Made by a program: the position numbers and the translations under genes
Notes under the pieces: generated by a model
Seen by the model: only the letters and a program-made list of their open reading frames with translations
What the model was told of the DNA's origin: nothing
Database searches by the model: none
In this document: in pieces, positions 26,766 through 37,054 of the stretch
How positions within the stretch are numbered: the stretch's first letter is position 1
Layout of the letters: each line of letters begins with the position of its first letter
Source: an uncultured Muribaculaceae bacterium
Lineage (GTDB): Bacteria > Bacteroidota > Bacteroidia > Bacteroidales > Muribaculaceae
DNA: 62,276 nt
Assembly: GCA_910583795.1 (NCBI GenBank)
Contig: CAJTZQ010000004.1
Span: 24,341 to 86,616, forward strand
Reading direction: 5' to 3'

Positions 26766-29700
26766 AGTCAGCAGTCTGAGCCTGATGGCGCAGACCCGTA
26801 CTTATCACGGCACCGTCCTCGATGCGGCAAACAATGAGCCGCTCATCGGAGCAACGATCGCCCCCATAGGTGGCGGACAGGGAACAGCAGCCGATATCGA
26901 CGGTAAGTTCGTTCTAACAGTGCCTGAAAATGTCACTCAGGCAAAAATTTCCTATGTTGGTTACAAGGACGAGGTAGTTAAACTGCATGACAACATGACT
27001 ATTCATCTTTCAGCGACATCTGCAAATCTTGATGATGTGATAGTCGTGGCTTATGGTACCGCTAATAAGGAGTCGCTTACAGGTTCTGTTGCAGTTGTCG
27101 GTTCAAAAGATATTGAGGATCGCCCTGTAACTTCAGTAACAACAGCACTTGAAGGTAACGCACCCGGTGTAATGGTCAACAACTCTACAACTCAGCCTGG
27201 TGAATCCGCATCTATCCGTGTGAGAGGATTCTCATCTATTAATGGTAACAATTCGGCTCTTGTCATAGTGGATGGGACTGAATATGTGGGTGATATCTCT
27301 GCATTAAATCCGAATGATATTGAATCAATGTCAGTACTTAAGGACGCGGCATCTTGTGCCCTTTATGGTAACCGTGGTGCTAACGGTGTTGTGCTTATCA
27401 CAACTAAGAAAGCAAAAAATATCGGAACTATTGATGTCACTCTTCAAATCCGTCAGGGTGTTTATGAAAGAGGACTGTCTCAATATGACCGCCTGGGTCA
27501 GAACGATTGGATGCAGACCGCTTTCAATGCACAGGTGAACGGTTCAATGACTGCACAAAAATGGGATAAGCAGACAGCCATCGATTATTGGAGAAATAAC
27601 TTCATCAGCACTTTCACAAGACTAAATATTTATGATGCGGATGATGACAAAGTGTTTAACCAGCAAGGTCTGTTGGATGCTTCGGTTCTTCCGGGTTATA
27701 CAGGTGAAGATATGGATTGGTGGAAAGGTGTCTCACGCACAGGGCATCGTCAGGAATATTCTGTAAGCATGGCAGGTGCCACAGAAAAATTCAACGCCTT
27801 TGCCTCTGCCGGTTATTTGAAAGAAAACGGATATGTGCTTCTGACTGATTTCGAACGATTCAACGGTCGTGTCAATCTGAATGCAAACCCTGTCAGCTTT
27901 TTAAAGCTGGGCGTGAATTTAAGCGCGGCTCAAACTGAATCACAAAGAAGCCCTCTTGATCCGGATAATCTTGGAGTGACGATAAATCCATTCTCAATGA
28001 CTCAGAATAAGGCTCCTATCTATCCTTATTATCTGCATGACAGCAAAGGTAATATTGTATATGACGAAGATACTAATGAGCCGGTATGGAATCTTGAACC
28101 TTACAACTCGGATGGTAATATAGTATGGAATATCAGAGAAGACCGTCGCAATTTTAGCGTGACACAATTGGATGCTTCAGTTTATGGTACAGTCATACTG
28201 CCTTATGGTTTCGAGGCAACTGTCAAAGGAGCAATGTTCCGAGACAAAACCGACGAGCTTCAATACAATAACAATAAAGTTGGATCTCAACGAAATGTTG
28301 GTTCTCTTACTCAGGCATTCTACAAAACCAAGACCCATTCTTTCATGCAGCAGCTTAACTGGGCGCATGACTATGGAATTCATCATGTGGATGTGCTTCT
28401 CGACCATGAAAATTATCAATATTCATACGGTTATGTCTACAACCGCAAGAGCGGTCAGCAGCTTGACGGCATGATCAATATGAACAACTTCTCGGATATG
28501 ATGGACATGGTCGCATACGAAGTGATGTATAAATCGGAATCATATCTTGGACGCGCTCGTTATAATTATGATCAGAAATACTTCCTTGAGGCTTCTATCC
28601 GCCGTGACGGTTCTTCACGTTTTGCAAAGGATGACCGCTGGGGTACATTCTGGAGTGCAGGAGCAAGCTGGATACTTTCCAAGGAAAAATTCATGCACAA
28701 CCTTTCTTGGGTCAATTTCTTAAAACTTCGTGCCGCATATGGATCTGTAGGTAACGATATGTCTGCCGGATATTATGCACATTGGGGACTTTATAACTTC
28801 GGATGGGCACTCGGCGGAAGTACAAACGTACTGGTTCCCTCTCAGCTTGCACCAAATGGAATCAAATGGGAGTCAACCAAAACTCTTGACGTTGCACTTG
28901 AAGGTTCATTGTTCAATGACAGATTTAACTTCAGTATAGGTTATTATAACAAGCGCAACACCGATCTGCTCTTCTGGAGAACAGCACCCGGTTCGTCTGG
29001 TAGCCTCGGCAACCAAGGAACTGACGCACGTATCCTTCAAAATATAGGAACTATGCAAAATATCGGTTGGGAACTTCAATTTGGTGTTGATATCATAAGA
29101 AACCAGGATCTGAAATGGTCATTTAATATTGACGCTTCGTTCCTTAAGAATAAGATTGTAAAGCTTCCTGACAATCAAAATGTACCGGGTGATGGTCTCT
29201 TCATCGGCAAGAGCCTTTACGAAAGATATACTTATGAATTCGCAGGTGTAGACCAATTGACCGGTAATTCCTTATATGAGTTCAATCCGCATTCTCCCGA
29301 TTATTATTATTATGACGAAAATAACAATTGGGTATGGGATGAAGATGCAGCTAACACTGCTGTAGAAAATGCCAAGAACAATAATGCATTTGTTCAGATC
29401 GGCGATAAAATGTATACCACAAATACAGCTTACGCAGGAAGAAAGATAATGGGAACTGCATTGCCGACAGTTTACGGATCATTTGGAACTAATGTCAACT
29501 GGAAAGGTATAAATCTCGGTTTGCTGTTTACATATAGTCTTGGTGGTAAAGTGTATGATTCCAATTATGCCGGACTTATGTCTATAGGAACTTCCGGTGC
29601 ATTTGCTCTTCATAAAGATCTTTTGAAATCATGGACAGAAGCTCCCGCAGGAATGACTGAGGAAAGTCCTAATCGTGTTGATCCTAATGGAATCCCGGCA

Positions 29701-29982
29701 TTAAACACGGCTAATAATTCATACAATAATGCCGGAAGTAGCCGATTCCTTGTGACCAACAATTATCTGACACTAAAAAATATCAACCTTTCTTATGATC
29801 TTCCCAAGAATTGGGTGAATGCAATGAAGCTTCAAAATCTTAATTTAGGATTTTCTGTAGACAATGCTTTCATAGCAGCAAAACGTAAAGGTTTGAATCC
29901 ACAATATAACTATAGTGGAGGACAAGGTCAGTATTTCGTGCCTTCAAGAGTATATTCATTCCAGCTGACAGCGAAATTTTAA
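26731..29982 (+). CDS. SusC/RagA-type TonB-dependent outer-membrane transporter
   Basis: An intact 1,083-residue SusC protein. The signal peptide ends at SLMAQ. A carboxypeptidase-regulatory-like domain (about 22-110) is followed by the plug with SVAVVGSKDIEDRPV and the RagA motif VLKDAASCALYGNRGANGVV. The 22-strand barrel ends with the typical aromatic terminus FQLTAKF. It imports an oligosaccharide or peptide bound by the SusD partner encoded 19 bases downstream. The substrate cannot be read from the sequence. It is transcribed away from the truncated susC at 24302-26215. Confidence 0.96.
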   Translation: MRKLFLILMTVIVSSLSLMAQTRTYHGTVLDAANNEPLIGATIAPIGGGQGTAADIDGKFVLTVPENVTQAKISYVGYKDEVVKLHDNMTIHLSATSANLDDVIVVAYGTANKESLTGSVAVVGSKDIEDRPVTSVTTALEGNAPGVMVNNSTTQPGESASIRVRGFSSINGNNSALVIVDGTEYVGDISALNPNDIESMSVLKDAASCALYGNRGANGVVLITTKKAKNIGTIDVTLQIRQGVYERGLSQYDRLGQNDWMQTAFNAQVNGSMTAQKWDKQTAIDYWRNNFISTFTRLNIYDADDDKVFNQQGLLDASVLPGYTGEDMDWWKGVSRTGHRQEYSVSMAGATEKFNAFASAGYLKENGYVLLTDFERFNGRVNLNANPVSFLKLGVNLSAAQTESQRSPLDPDNLGVTINPFSMTQNKAPIYPYYLHDSKGNIVYDEDTNEPVWNLEPYNSDGNIVWNIREDRRNFSVTQLDASVYGTVILPYGFEATVKGAMFRDKTDELQYNNNKVGSQRNVGSLTQAFYKTKTHSFMQQLNWAHDYGIHHVDVLLDHENYQYSYGYVYNRKSGQQLDGMINMNNFSDMMDMVAYEVMYKSESYLGRARYNYDQKYFLEASIRRDGSSRFAKDDRWGTFWSAGASWILSKEKFMHNLSWVNFLKLRAAYGSVGNDMSAGYYAHWGLYNFGWALGGSTNVLVPSQLAPNGIKWESTKTLDVALEGSLFNDRFNFSIGYYNKRNTDLLFWRTAPGSSGSLGNQGTDARILQNIGTMQNIGWELQFGVDIIRNQDLKWSFNIDASFLKNKIVKLPDNQNVPGDGLFIGKSLYERYTYEFAGVDQLTGNSLYEFNPHSPDYYYYDENNNWVWDEDAANTAVENAKNNNAFVQIGDKMYTTNTAYAGRKIMGTALPTVYGSFGTNVNWKGINLGLLFTYSLGGKVYDSNYAGLMSIGTSGAFALHKDLLKSWTEAPAGMTEESPNRVDPNGIPALNTANNSYNNAGSSRFLVTNNYLTLKNINLSYDLPKNWVNAMKLQNLNLGFSVDNAFIAAKRKGLNPQYNYSGGQGQYFVPSRVYSFQLTAKF

Positions 29983-30000
29983 TTATAATACACAAAGATT

Positions 30001-31710
30001 ATGAACAAGAAACTAATATATGGAGGATTTGTTTCTCTGGTCACTGCGACTATGCTGTCGTCATGTTCCGGAGATTACCTTTCCACTGAGCCAATTACCA
30101 ATATATCAGAATCTCAAGCCAGCTCCACAACACAGGCAGCACAAATGAGTGTGTATGGTATTGCCCGCATAATGTATTCTCAGTTATCAACATCATATCC
30201 CCGTGCATGCAATGGGGAGGCTACATATACTCAGTATGTAAATGAAGTGCTTGGCCCTGACAATAGCTCATATTTCAATATGGGCGAATGTGGACGCAAC
30301 TGGTATACATGGGTTTCCGTAACAGATAAAAACAACACCCGTAATAATGCCATCTGGGATTATTGCTACATGATCATTTCGCGTGCGAACTCGATCCTTG
30401 CCACTGTGGGCACAGCTGAAGGATCTGAGTCAGAGAAGAAATGGATCGAGGCTCAATGCCGCACTTATCGTGCCCATGGATACATTCATGCACTTCAATG
30501 GTTCGCACCTCGCTGGCAAGATAGCAATAATGGCGAGGCTTATGCTGTGATCCTGCGCACAGAGCCGGGAACAGGAGAAGCTCCTCTCGGCACCATGAAT
30601 CAGATTCTTGATCTGATATATGATGATCTCAACACAGCCATAACTCTTTATGGAGAAAGTGGAGGCAACCGTACTGAGATCTGGCAGCCCGACATTGAAA
30701 TCGCTTATGGACTTTTGGCACGCGCAGCCATGATCAAGAATGATTGGGCTACAGCAAAAAGTGCTGCCCATTCAGCACGTCAGGGTTACTCCGTTGCGTC
30801 CAATGCAGATTATATGAGTGGTTTCATATTTGAAACAGATGATTGCATGTGGTCTAACTGGGACAACGATATTTATTGGTCAACTTATGGAGCATGGTTC
30901 TCTTGCAACGGATCTTATCCCTCGAACTGGGGTAGAGGATTTGCAATCAATATTGACCTTTATAGACAACTTGATGTCAACGATATCCGTCGCCAATGTT
31001 TCTTTACTCCTGATAAAGCTGCCGAAGTGGCTAAAATTCCGGGATATGAGAGCGTTGCATCTTTTACCGAGGCAGATTTCTGGAATCAAAACAATACTAC
31101 GACAGGAACTGTGGATTGTGTCGCAGGTGGTCTTTCGAAACTGGCTGAAGGTTTTGTGAAATATGCTTGCAACAATAATCCTGTAAGCAATCAAGTAACT
31201 TCTCTTCCTTACACCATGGTAGGTGGAGCAGCTCCAACAAGTATGCAACTCGGTGCTCAGGTAAAAATGTGGAGTATCGGACAGGGAGGCACATATTGCG
31301 ACTCTAAATATCCATGGATGCGAGCTACGGAGATGATTCTGACTGAAGCAGAAGCTGCATATATGTCGGGTGATGTTAACACGGCAAAGGAATGCCTTAT
31401 GGAGATAAATTCACTCCGTATTCCTGGTTATGTCGCTCCTGATGGCGAAGCTCTTCTTGATGATATACGTTTGTGCCGTCGTATTGAACTTTGGGGTGAA
31501 GGTCATAACTGGGCAGATTTCAAACGTTGGAACATGGCTGCTGAGGAACGTGCTTTTGAGGCAGGTGTTGTAACTTCTGGAAATACTCCTGCAACTTATG
31601 CATCACGTCATGAGCCTTCAGCTGCCAATGGCTGGCGTTTGGCAATTCCTCAATCAGAATCTGATTTCAACCCCGCTTTTGACAGGAAGCTCTTGAACTA
31701 TAAAGAATAA
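30001..31710 (+). CDS. SusD/RagB-type surface nutrient-binding lipoprotein
   Basis: A 569-residue partner of the preceding SusC. A lipoprotein signal ends with LSSC at residue 23, followed by SGDYLST. Helical repeats (for example YRAHGYIHALQWFAPRW) and the C-terminal RRIELWGEGHNWADFKRW motif are typical of RagB/SusD. It sits on the cell surface as the lid of the SusC barrel. A strong terminator follows, so susC-susD form a two-gene operon with no enzyme attached. Confidence 0.95.
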   Translation: MNKKLIYGGFVSLVTATMLSSCSGDYLSTEPITNISESQASSTTQAAQMSVYGIARIMYSQLSTSYPRACNGEATYTQYVNEVLGPDNSSYFNMGECGRNWYTWVSVTDKNNTRNNAIWDYCYMIISRANSILATVGTAEGSESEKKWIEAQCRTYRAHGYIHALQWFAPRWQDSNNGEAYAVILRTEPGTGEAPLGTMNQILDLIYDDLNTAITLYGESGGNRTEIWQPDIEIAYGLLARAAMIKNDWATAKSAAHSARQGYSVASNADYMSGFIFETDDCMWSNWDNDIYWSTYGAWFSCNGSYPSNWGRGFAINIDLYRQLDVNDIRRQCFFTPDKAAEVAKIPGYESVASFTEADFWNQNNTTTGTVDCVAGGLSKLAEGFVKYACNNNPVSNQVTSLPYTMVGGAAPTSMQLGAQVKMWSIGQGGTYCDSKYPWMRATEMILTEAEAAYMSGDVNTAKECLMEINSLRIPGYVAPDGEALLDDIRLCRRIELWGEGHNWADFKRWNMAAEERAFEAGVVTSGNTPATYASRHEPSAANGWRLAIPQSESDFNPAFDRKLLNYKE

Positions 31711-31736
31711 GTATTTAGTTAATCATTAATTTCAAT

Positions 31737-31780
31737 AAAAAGGGTGCGTTCTTTTGTAGAATGCACCTTTTTTATTTTTA
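31737..31780 (+). terminator. Terminator of the susCD operon
   Basis: AAAAAGG(G)TGCGTTCT pairs with AGAATGCACCTTTTT with one bulge and one G-U pair, followed by a long T-run. It is 26 bases past the susD stop codon. Confidence 0.85.
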
Positions 31781-31890
31781 GACTGGTTGAAATTCGTATT
31801 CGTTTTTATGAGACTGTATTCTTGCTAACATATCAAACATAAAACCAATGTATAATATGTCAAATAATTGGCATTTACAGCGGTTTGTTG

Positions 31891-31898
31891 TATATTTG
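31891..31898 (+). promoter_or_regulatory. Likely -7 box before the AAA-ATPase gene
   Basis: TATATTTG fits TAnnTTTG. ATTG lies 20 bases upstream as a partial -33 box. Transcription would start near 31905, close to the start codon. Confidence 0.45.
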
Positions 31899-31917
31899 CA
31901 AATAAAATGCTAAGTAT

Positions 31918-33069
31918 ATGGAAAGACAGGCAAGATATGGCGTAGGCGAACAGTCGTTTGAAGTCATGAGAGGACGGGATTGTGTTTATATTGACAAAAC
32001 CCGATACATCGAAGATATTATCAAGTCAGGAGGACAATACTTCTTCCTTGGACGTCCGCGTCGTTTCGGGAAGAGCCTTTTCCTATCAACCCTCAAAAAC
32101 TTCTTTATGGGGAAACGGGAGCTCTTCAGAGGACTCTACGCCGACACCATGGATTGGGACTGGGAGCCGTATCCTGTACTATATCTTGATCTGAACGTGG
32201 GGTATTACTCCAAACCGGAAAATCTTGACGAAAGATTAAGTGCCACTCTTAGGAATTGGGAAGATCAATACGGTCTTGAGCATGTTGATTCCGAACCGAG
32301 CATAAGAATGGAATCCATAATCAAGAAGCTATATGAAAAGACTGGCAAAGGGGTCGTCATACTGGTTGATGAATATGACAAACCTCTTGTCCATAATCTC
32401 AACAATCCGGATTTATTTGAAAAATTCCGTGAAAAATTGGCTTCATTCTATTCCAATTTCAAGAGCAGTGCGGACTATATAAGGCTTGTCTTCCTCACCG
32501 GGGTCAGCCGGTTCGGACATCTCACCATATTTTCAGGTCTGAACAACATCGCCGACATATCGTTTGATGACCGCTACAGCGCGATTTGCGGGATCTCGGA
32601 AAAAGAGCTGAAAGAAAATTTCAAGGAAGGGATTGCTGCGATTGCCAAAAAATATAACAAAAGCCATGATGAGATATGCCGGCAGCTTAAGGAATGGTAT
32701 GACGGATACCGCTTTTCCCCATTCGGAGACGACATGTATAAACCGTTCTCCATCGTCAGCGTAATGGATGCGGAGGTGTTCAGGAATTTCTGGATTTGGT
32801 CCGGACAAGCGACTCTTCTTGTTAACCAACTAAAAAGATTTAATGTAGATCTTGAAGCGCTCCTACATACGGAATGCACCATAGACTCGCTCATGGGTCT
32901 GGACCTCGACGACCCCAATCCGGAGGCACTTTTTTATCAGACCGGTTACCTCACAATCAAGAAGTATGACCCTAATTTCGATATCCTGACATTGGGTCTT
33001 CCCAATAAGGAGGTGACAGACGGTTTTATGAATTTCCTGATGCCCAAATATGTAAGGCTTCATACTTAA
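31918..33069 (+). pseudogene. AAA-ATPase/PD-(D/E)XK family protein, 3'-truncated
   Basis: The 383-residue frame matches the AAA-ATPase-like family (PF09820) that occurs in many copies in gut Bacteroidales. Walker A is GRPRRFGKS (45-53), and Walker B is ILVDEYDKP near residue 153. Family members run beyond 500 residues, with a C-terminal PD-(D/E)XK nuclease-like domain (PF08011). Here the frame stops at GFMNFLMPKYVRLHT, just before that domain, and the stop codon lies in the AT-rich motif TAAACTATAAACTATAAACC. The ATPase part may still be made. The family function is unclear. Confidence 0.8.
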
Positions 33070-33085
33070 ACTATAAACTATAAAC
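33064..33085. repeat. AT-rich junction motif, copy 1
   Basis: TTAAACTATAAACTATAAAC, then CC, directly at the point where the AAA-ATPase gene is cut off. A near-identical inverted copy lies at 40275-40295, where a susC gene is cut off. Confidence 0.55.
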
Positions 33086-33101
33086 CCTCAACTTCATTGT
33101 T

Positions 33102-35666
33102 ATGAAGAAAAATTTACTCCTGATAATAGCAGCATTTGCCGCCGCCGTACCCATGTATGGAGATTTCCTCACTCCTGATCAGGCTTTACAGCGAATGCAG
33201 ACAGAAAGTGGAATATTATTACCCACAAGAGGTGGCAAATCTCATGAATTGCTTTTCACTTCATATCTATCCATGGGTGATGCTGCAGTCTACGTGTTTG
33301 ACAATGCCGGATCTCCGGGATATATTGTGCTGAGTGCAGACGACGTGATGGCACCCGTCTTGGGGTATGCTGACAATGGGAAGTTCAATAAAGATGAAAT
33401 CCCACCACAATTGAAATGGTGGATTGAGCAATACGGCAGGCAGATCGCTTATGCCAGGGAGAGCGGAATATCTAAATATGTTCTTTCCACAAGGGCTGAG
33501 AGGAAGCCTGTATCTCCTCTGATCAAAACCAAATGGAATCAGTCAAACCCATTCAATGAGATGTGTCCTGTGATTAACGGGAAGCGTACAGTTACCGGTT
33601 GCGTCGCCACCGCTATGGCACAGATTATGAAATTCTGGAATTATCCTGATCAAGGCACCGGAAGTGCTACTATATCTGTTGAAGAAAGCGGAGAAAGTTT
33701 TAGCATGTCTTTTTCAGAACAGAAATTTGATTGGGACAACATGCTTGATACCTATAATAGTGTCAACGGATATAATGACACTCAGGCAAATGCGGTTGCC
33801 TATCTTATGAAAGCCTGCGGATATGCTTGTGATATGCAGTATGGGGTTGGCGAATCAGGAGCTTCAAGCATCAATGCGGCACACGCATTGATCACTAATT
33901 TCAAATATAATTCAAATCTTCAATACTGGGATAGAAATTATTTCTCTGCGGAAGCATGGGGCGATATGATATACGAAGAAGTCGCTTCCGGCAGACCTGT
34001 GTTATACGGGGGAAGTTCACCAACGGCAGGTCATGAATTTGTATGCGATGGCTATTCATCCGAAGGGTTCTTCCACTTCAATTGGGGATGGGGAGGCATT
34101 TCTGACGGTTATTTCCTTCTTGATGCTCTAAATCCGGGCTCTCTCGGAAGTGGAGGTGGAGAAGGCGGGGGATATAATTATGGTCAGGATATTATAATCG
34201 GAATCCAACCATCAACTTCAACTGCTCCCTCAGCCCGACTTGTGCAGCTCGGAAATCTTAAAATGGTGCCGAAACTCAATAGCATGTCTTTATCTATTGA
34301 TAATGGCGACAAAACAGGTTTATGGGCAAATATGGGTTTGCAGCCACTTGACGTATCTATCGGTGTTTCCATAGAACCTGTAGATGGGACAAGCGGCACG
34401 ACTCAATATGTGACGTTTGCATCAGGAAAAGTAAATGCTCCTGAAATTAAACCGAATGGAGACAACTCATATCAGATTCTGTATTACGGATTGACAAAAG
34501 GAGATGTGACGCTGCCAAAAAATCTTTCAGACGGAAAGTATAAGCTTACTGTTTGCTCCAAGACTAAAGATTCATCTGAATCTGACTATCTTCCTGTGCT
34601 CTGCGTGTCGGAAGGTTATAATTACGGATATTTTACGAAATCAGGTTCAACTTACACTGTAGAAGATTTAGAAACACCTGAACTGACTATAACGAAGGCA
34701 AGTATTGTCTCGGATCTTTATTATAGAGAGGCTGCAAAAGTCAGCATTACATTGACCAACAAGTCTGAAAAGGAGCTGACTAAGACTTATTATCCCAAGT
34801 TATCATCTGGCGGACAGACTATTTTTACAGCCAATGGGATAACCGTGAGCGTTATGCCAAACGAGACAGTAACGGAAGAATTTATAACTGTTTTTGAACT
34901 TGAAGAAAATCTTAAAGAACCTACCGGCGATGTCTCTTATACTCTCGGATTTTTCGATCCGGAGACTTCTGAATCTTATAAATGGGAATCAGAGGTTACT
35001 ATGAAGTTTAATGTTCCTGAAACCAAAATCAGTTTGACAGGGTTGGAATTACCGGGGTTATCTTCAAAAACTTTTCAGTTTGAAAATGGTACGACAACTC
35101 GCCTCTATGCCGTGTATGATTCATCTGCAATTCCGATCAGTTGTAAATTAGAGGTAATAGAAGGCTATCAGGGAAGTCCAATATATTTTGCAGTGTTCCC
35201 GAGGTCTGGAGGTCAATCGCTTATAGTATCAAAATTTAGTGAAATACCTTTATTGGGTGCAGGAGAATCAATGATATTGACTCAGACTATTGATTTTACT
35301 GCCGGGGAAACAGGGAAAGTCTACTTGATAGCCCTTTATCAGGAAATAGGCGGCGATCTAAAGCAAATAGAAAATACTGTACCTATTTTATTTGAATTGG
35401 CAGACTCTGGTGTTGATTCTATTGAAGGTGTCGATGGAAATTTCACCGTTTCCTACGATAGAAATTTAAGTCTGGTTTCAGCAAGATCAACAAATGGTAT
35501 AGCGTCTATTGCTATATTTTCTATTGATGGCAAACAGATCAGCGCAGATACCGAGTTTTATGGTAGTGAGGCATCGGTAAGCATAGAAGATCTACCTGCA
35601 GGCATCTTCATTGTCAAGGCAATAGACAAAACAGGTAATTCCAAGACTATCAAAATCGCAAAATAA
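33102..35666 (+). CDS. C10 (streptopain) family cysteine protease
   Basis: An 854-residue secreted protein. A signal peptide (to about residue 20) precedes an inhibitory Spi_C10-type propeptide. The catalytic Cys is C167 in TVTGCVATAMAQIMKFW and the catalytic His is H311 in AGHEFVCDGY; FHFNWGWGG follows as in streptopain. After residue 370 come several beta-sandwich regions. The final part, DLPAGIFIVKAIDKTGNSK, resembles a type A secretion-tail domain. It probably degrades host or dietary protein at the surface or outside the cell. The sialidase downstream suggests use of host glycoproteins. Confidence 0.92.
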   Translation: MKKNLLLIIAAFAAAVPMYGDFLTPDQALQRMQTESGILLPTRGGKSHELLFTSYLSMGDAAVYVFDNAGSPGYIVLSADDVMAPVLGYADNGKFNKDEIPPQLKWWIEQYGRQIAYARESGISKYVLSTRAERKPVSPLIKTKWNQSNPFNEMCPVINGKRTVTGCVATAMAQIMKFWNYPDQGTGSATISVEESGESFSMSFSEQKFDWDNMLDTYNSVNGYNDTQANAVAYLMKACGYACDMQYGVGESGASSINAAHALITNFKYNSNLQYWDRNYFSAEAWGDMIYEEVASGRPVLYGGSSPTAGHEFVCDGYSSEGFFHFNWGWGGISDGYFLLDALNPGSLGSGGGEGGGYNYGQDIIIGIQPSTSTAPSARLVQLGNLKMVPKLNSMSLSIDNGDKTGLWANMGLQPLDVSIGVSIEPVDGTSGTTQYVTFASGKVNAPEIKPNGDNSYQILYYGLTKGDVTLPKNLSDGKYKLTVCSKTKDSSESDYLPVLCVSEGYNYGYFTKSGSTYTVEDLETPELTITKASIVSDLYYREAAKVSITLTNKSEKELTKTYYPKLSSGGQTIFTANGITVSVMPNETVTEEFITVFELEENLKEPTGDVSYTLGFFDPETSESYKWESEVTMKFNVPETKISLTGLELPGLSSKTFQFENGTTTRLYAVYDSSAIPISCKLEVIEGYQGSPIYFAVFPRSGGQSLIVSKFSEIPLLGAGESMILTQTIDFTAGETGKVYLIALYQEIGGDLKQIENTVPILFELADSGVDSIEGVDGNFTVSYDRNLSLVSARSTNGIASIAIFSIDGKQISADTEFYGSEASVSIEDLPAGIFIVKAIDKTGNSKTIKIAK

Positions 35667-35690
35667 ATAATATTCCCAAGTAAAACATAT

Positions 35691-35716
35691 ACCCGTCAGC
35701 TAACAAGCTAACGGGT
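35691..35716 (+). terminator. Terminator after the C10 protease gene
   Basis: ACCCGT plus AGCT pair with AGCT plus ACGGGT across a short loop, followed by ATTTTT. It separates the protease gene from the sialidase gene and ends only 26 bases before the sialidase start, so the two are likely separate transcripts. Confidence 0.75.
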
Positions 35717-35741
35717 ATTTTTGCCAAAACCAATTAATTTT

Positions 35742-36896
35742 ATGACCTTAAAATCCTTTTATTACAAATTATTTCTGACAAGCTGTATTATTGCATCAGG
35801 ACAGCATGTTGTCGCGCAACAAAACCATGTTGAAGAATGGAATGACGGCATAAGACGTTCGCTCGTTTTTTGTCCCGGAGATTATGAATCGCGCTTTTAC
35901 CGTATCCCGGCAATAGTCTCCACATCCGACGGCACATTGGTGGCTGTGGCTGACAAACGTATAGAGCACAATGGTGATCTTCCTGCGAAGATTGATATTG
36001 TTTGTCGTCGAAGCCTGGATGGAGGTATGACATGGAGCCCGTATGTAACCGTGGCTGCTCACGATTCTGTCGGTGGGTGCGGAGATGCGGCTCTTGTTTT
36101 TGACCGCCATACAGGAGACCTGATAACCATATTCAGCCATGGCAACGGACTTTGGCAGAACTCCCCGGCACATATATCGGTAAGCCGGAGCCGTGACAAT
36201 GGTGTCACCTGGGATAAACCGGTTGATATAAATCGACAGATATTGACCTCCGACTCACTCGGGTCTCAACCTATAAAATGCACAAGCGCTTTCGCATCTT
36301 CAGGCAGAGCGGTGCAATTGGCTGATGGAAGGATTATCTTTGCGTTGGTCACACGTCAAGCCGGCAACAAACATTTCAAGGTTTTTGCCATATATTCTGA
36401 CGATGGCGGGTATAATTGGAATGTATCATCCAATCCAGCATCGGAAGACGGCGATGAAGCTAAGATTGTTGAACTGTCTGATGGATCTCTGATCATGAGT
36501 ATCAGAAACCGTTTCGGGTCATTAAGAAAATTTTCATATTCAAAAGACAGAGGGGAAACATGGAGCGAACCTATTCCGGTGGAAAGTCTCCCTGATCCCC
36601 GATGTAACGGAGACATCATAAGATATAATCATAATGGAAAAGACATTCTCTTGCATTCTCTTCCGTCAGATCCGAACGGTAGAAACGATGTAGCTATATT
36701 TGTAAGCGAAGATAATGGCAAAAACTGGCATATTGGAAGAAAGGTAGTCACCACCCCTTCGGCATATTCTTCCATGACCGTGCTTCCCGACGGTTCAGTC
36801 GGGATATTGACGGAGGAAAGTCAGAACAATCATTACAGCTACAATATCTGGTTCAATCGTATCCCGATTGAAGCAATCCTTTTCAAAGATAAATGA
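35742..36896 (+). CDS. Exo-alpha-sialidase (neuraminidase)
   Basis: A 384-residue secreted glycoside hydrolase (GH33-like) that removes terminal sialic acids. A signal peptide ends near VVAQ. The arginine motif FYRIP is followed by five Asp boxes: SLDGGMTW, SRDNGVTW, SDDGGYNW, SKDRGETW and SEDNGKNW. An acidic residue pair lies in VADKRIEHNGDLP. The frame is open from a TTG at 35721, but the ATG at 35742 starts the signal peptide directly and is preferred. No sialic-acid catabolic genes are nearby in the window. Confidence 0.93.
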   Translation: MTLKSFYYKLFLTSCIIASGQHVVAQQNHVEEWNDGIRRSLVFCPGDYESRFYRIPAIVSTSDGTLVAVADKRIEHNGDLPAKIDIVCRRSLDGGMTWSPYVTVAAHDSVGGCGDAALVFDRHTGDLITIFSHGNGLWQNSPAHISVSRSRDNGVTWDKPVDINRQILTSDSLGSQPIKCTSAFASSGRAVQLADGRIIFALVTRQAGNKHFKVFAIYSDDGGYNWNVSSNPASEDGDEAKIVELSDGSLIMSIRNRFGSLRKFSYSKDRGETWSEPIPVESLPDPRCNGDIIRYNHNGKDILLHSLPSDPNGRNDVAIFVSEDNGKNWHIGRKVVTTPSAYSSMTVLPDGSVGILTEESQNNHYSYNIWFNRIPIEAILFKDK

Positions 36897-37054
36897 TCGT
36901 TACAAGTTTTATTTGTAAAATCGAATTATATTCAATGACTTGACAGAGATCATACAATGATTAAATTATTAAAATACTGATATGCTAAAACTACAAAAGA
37001 GACATGCCGGATTCCGACATGTCTCTCTAATTTATAATAAGATTGTTGGTTTGA

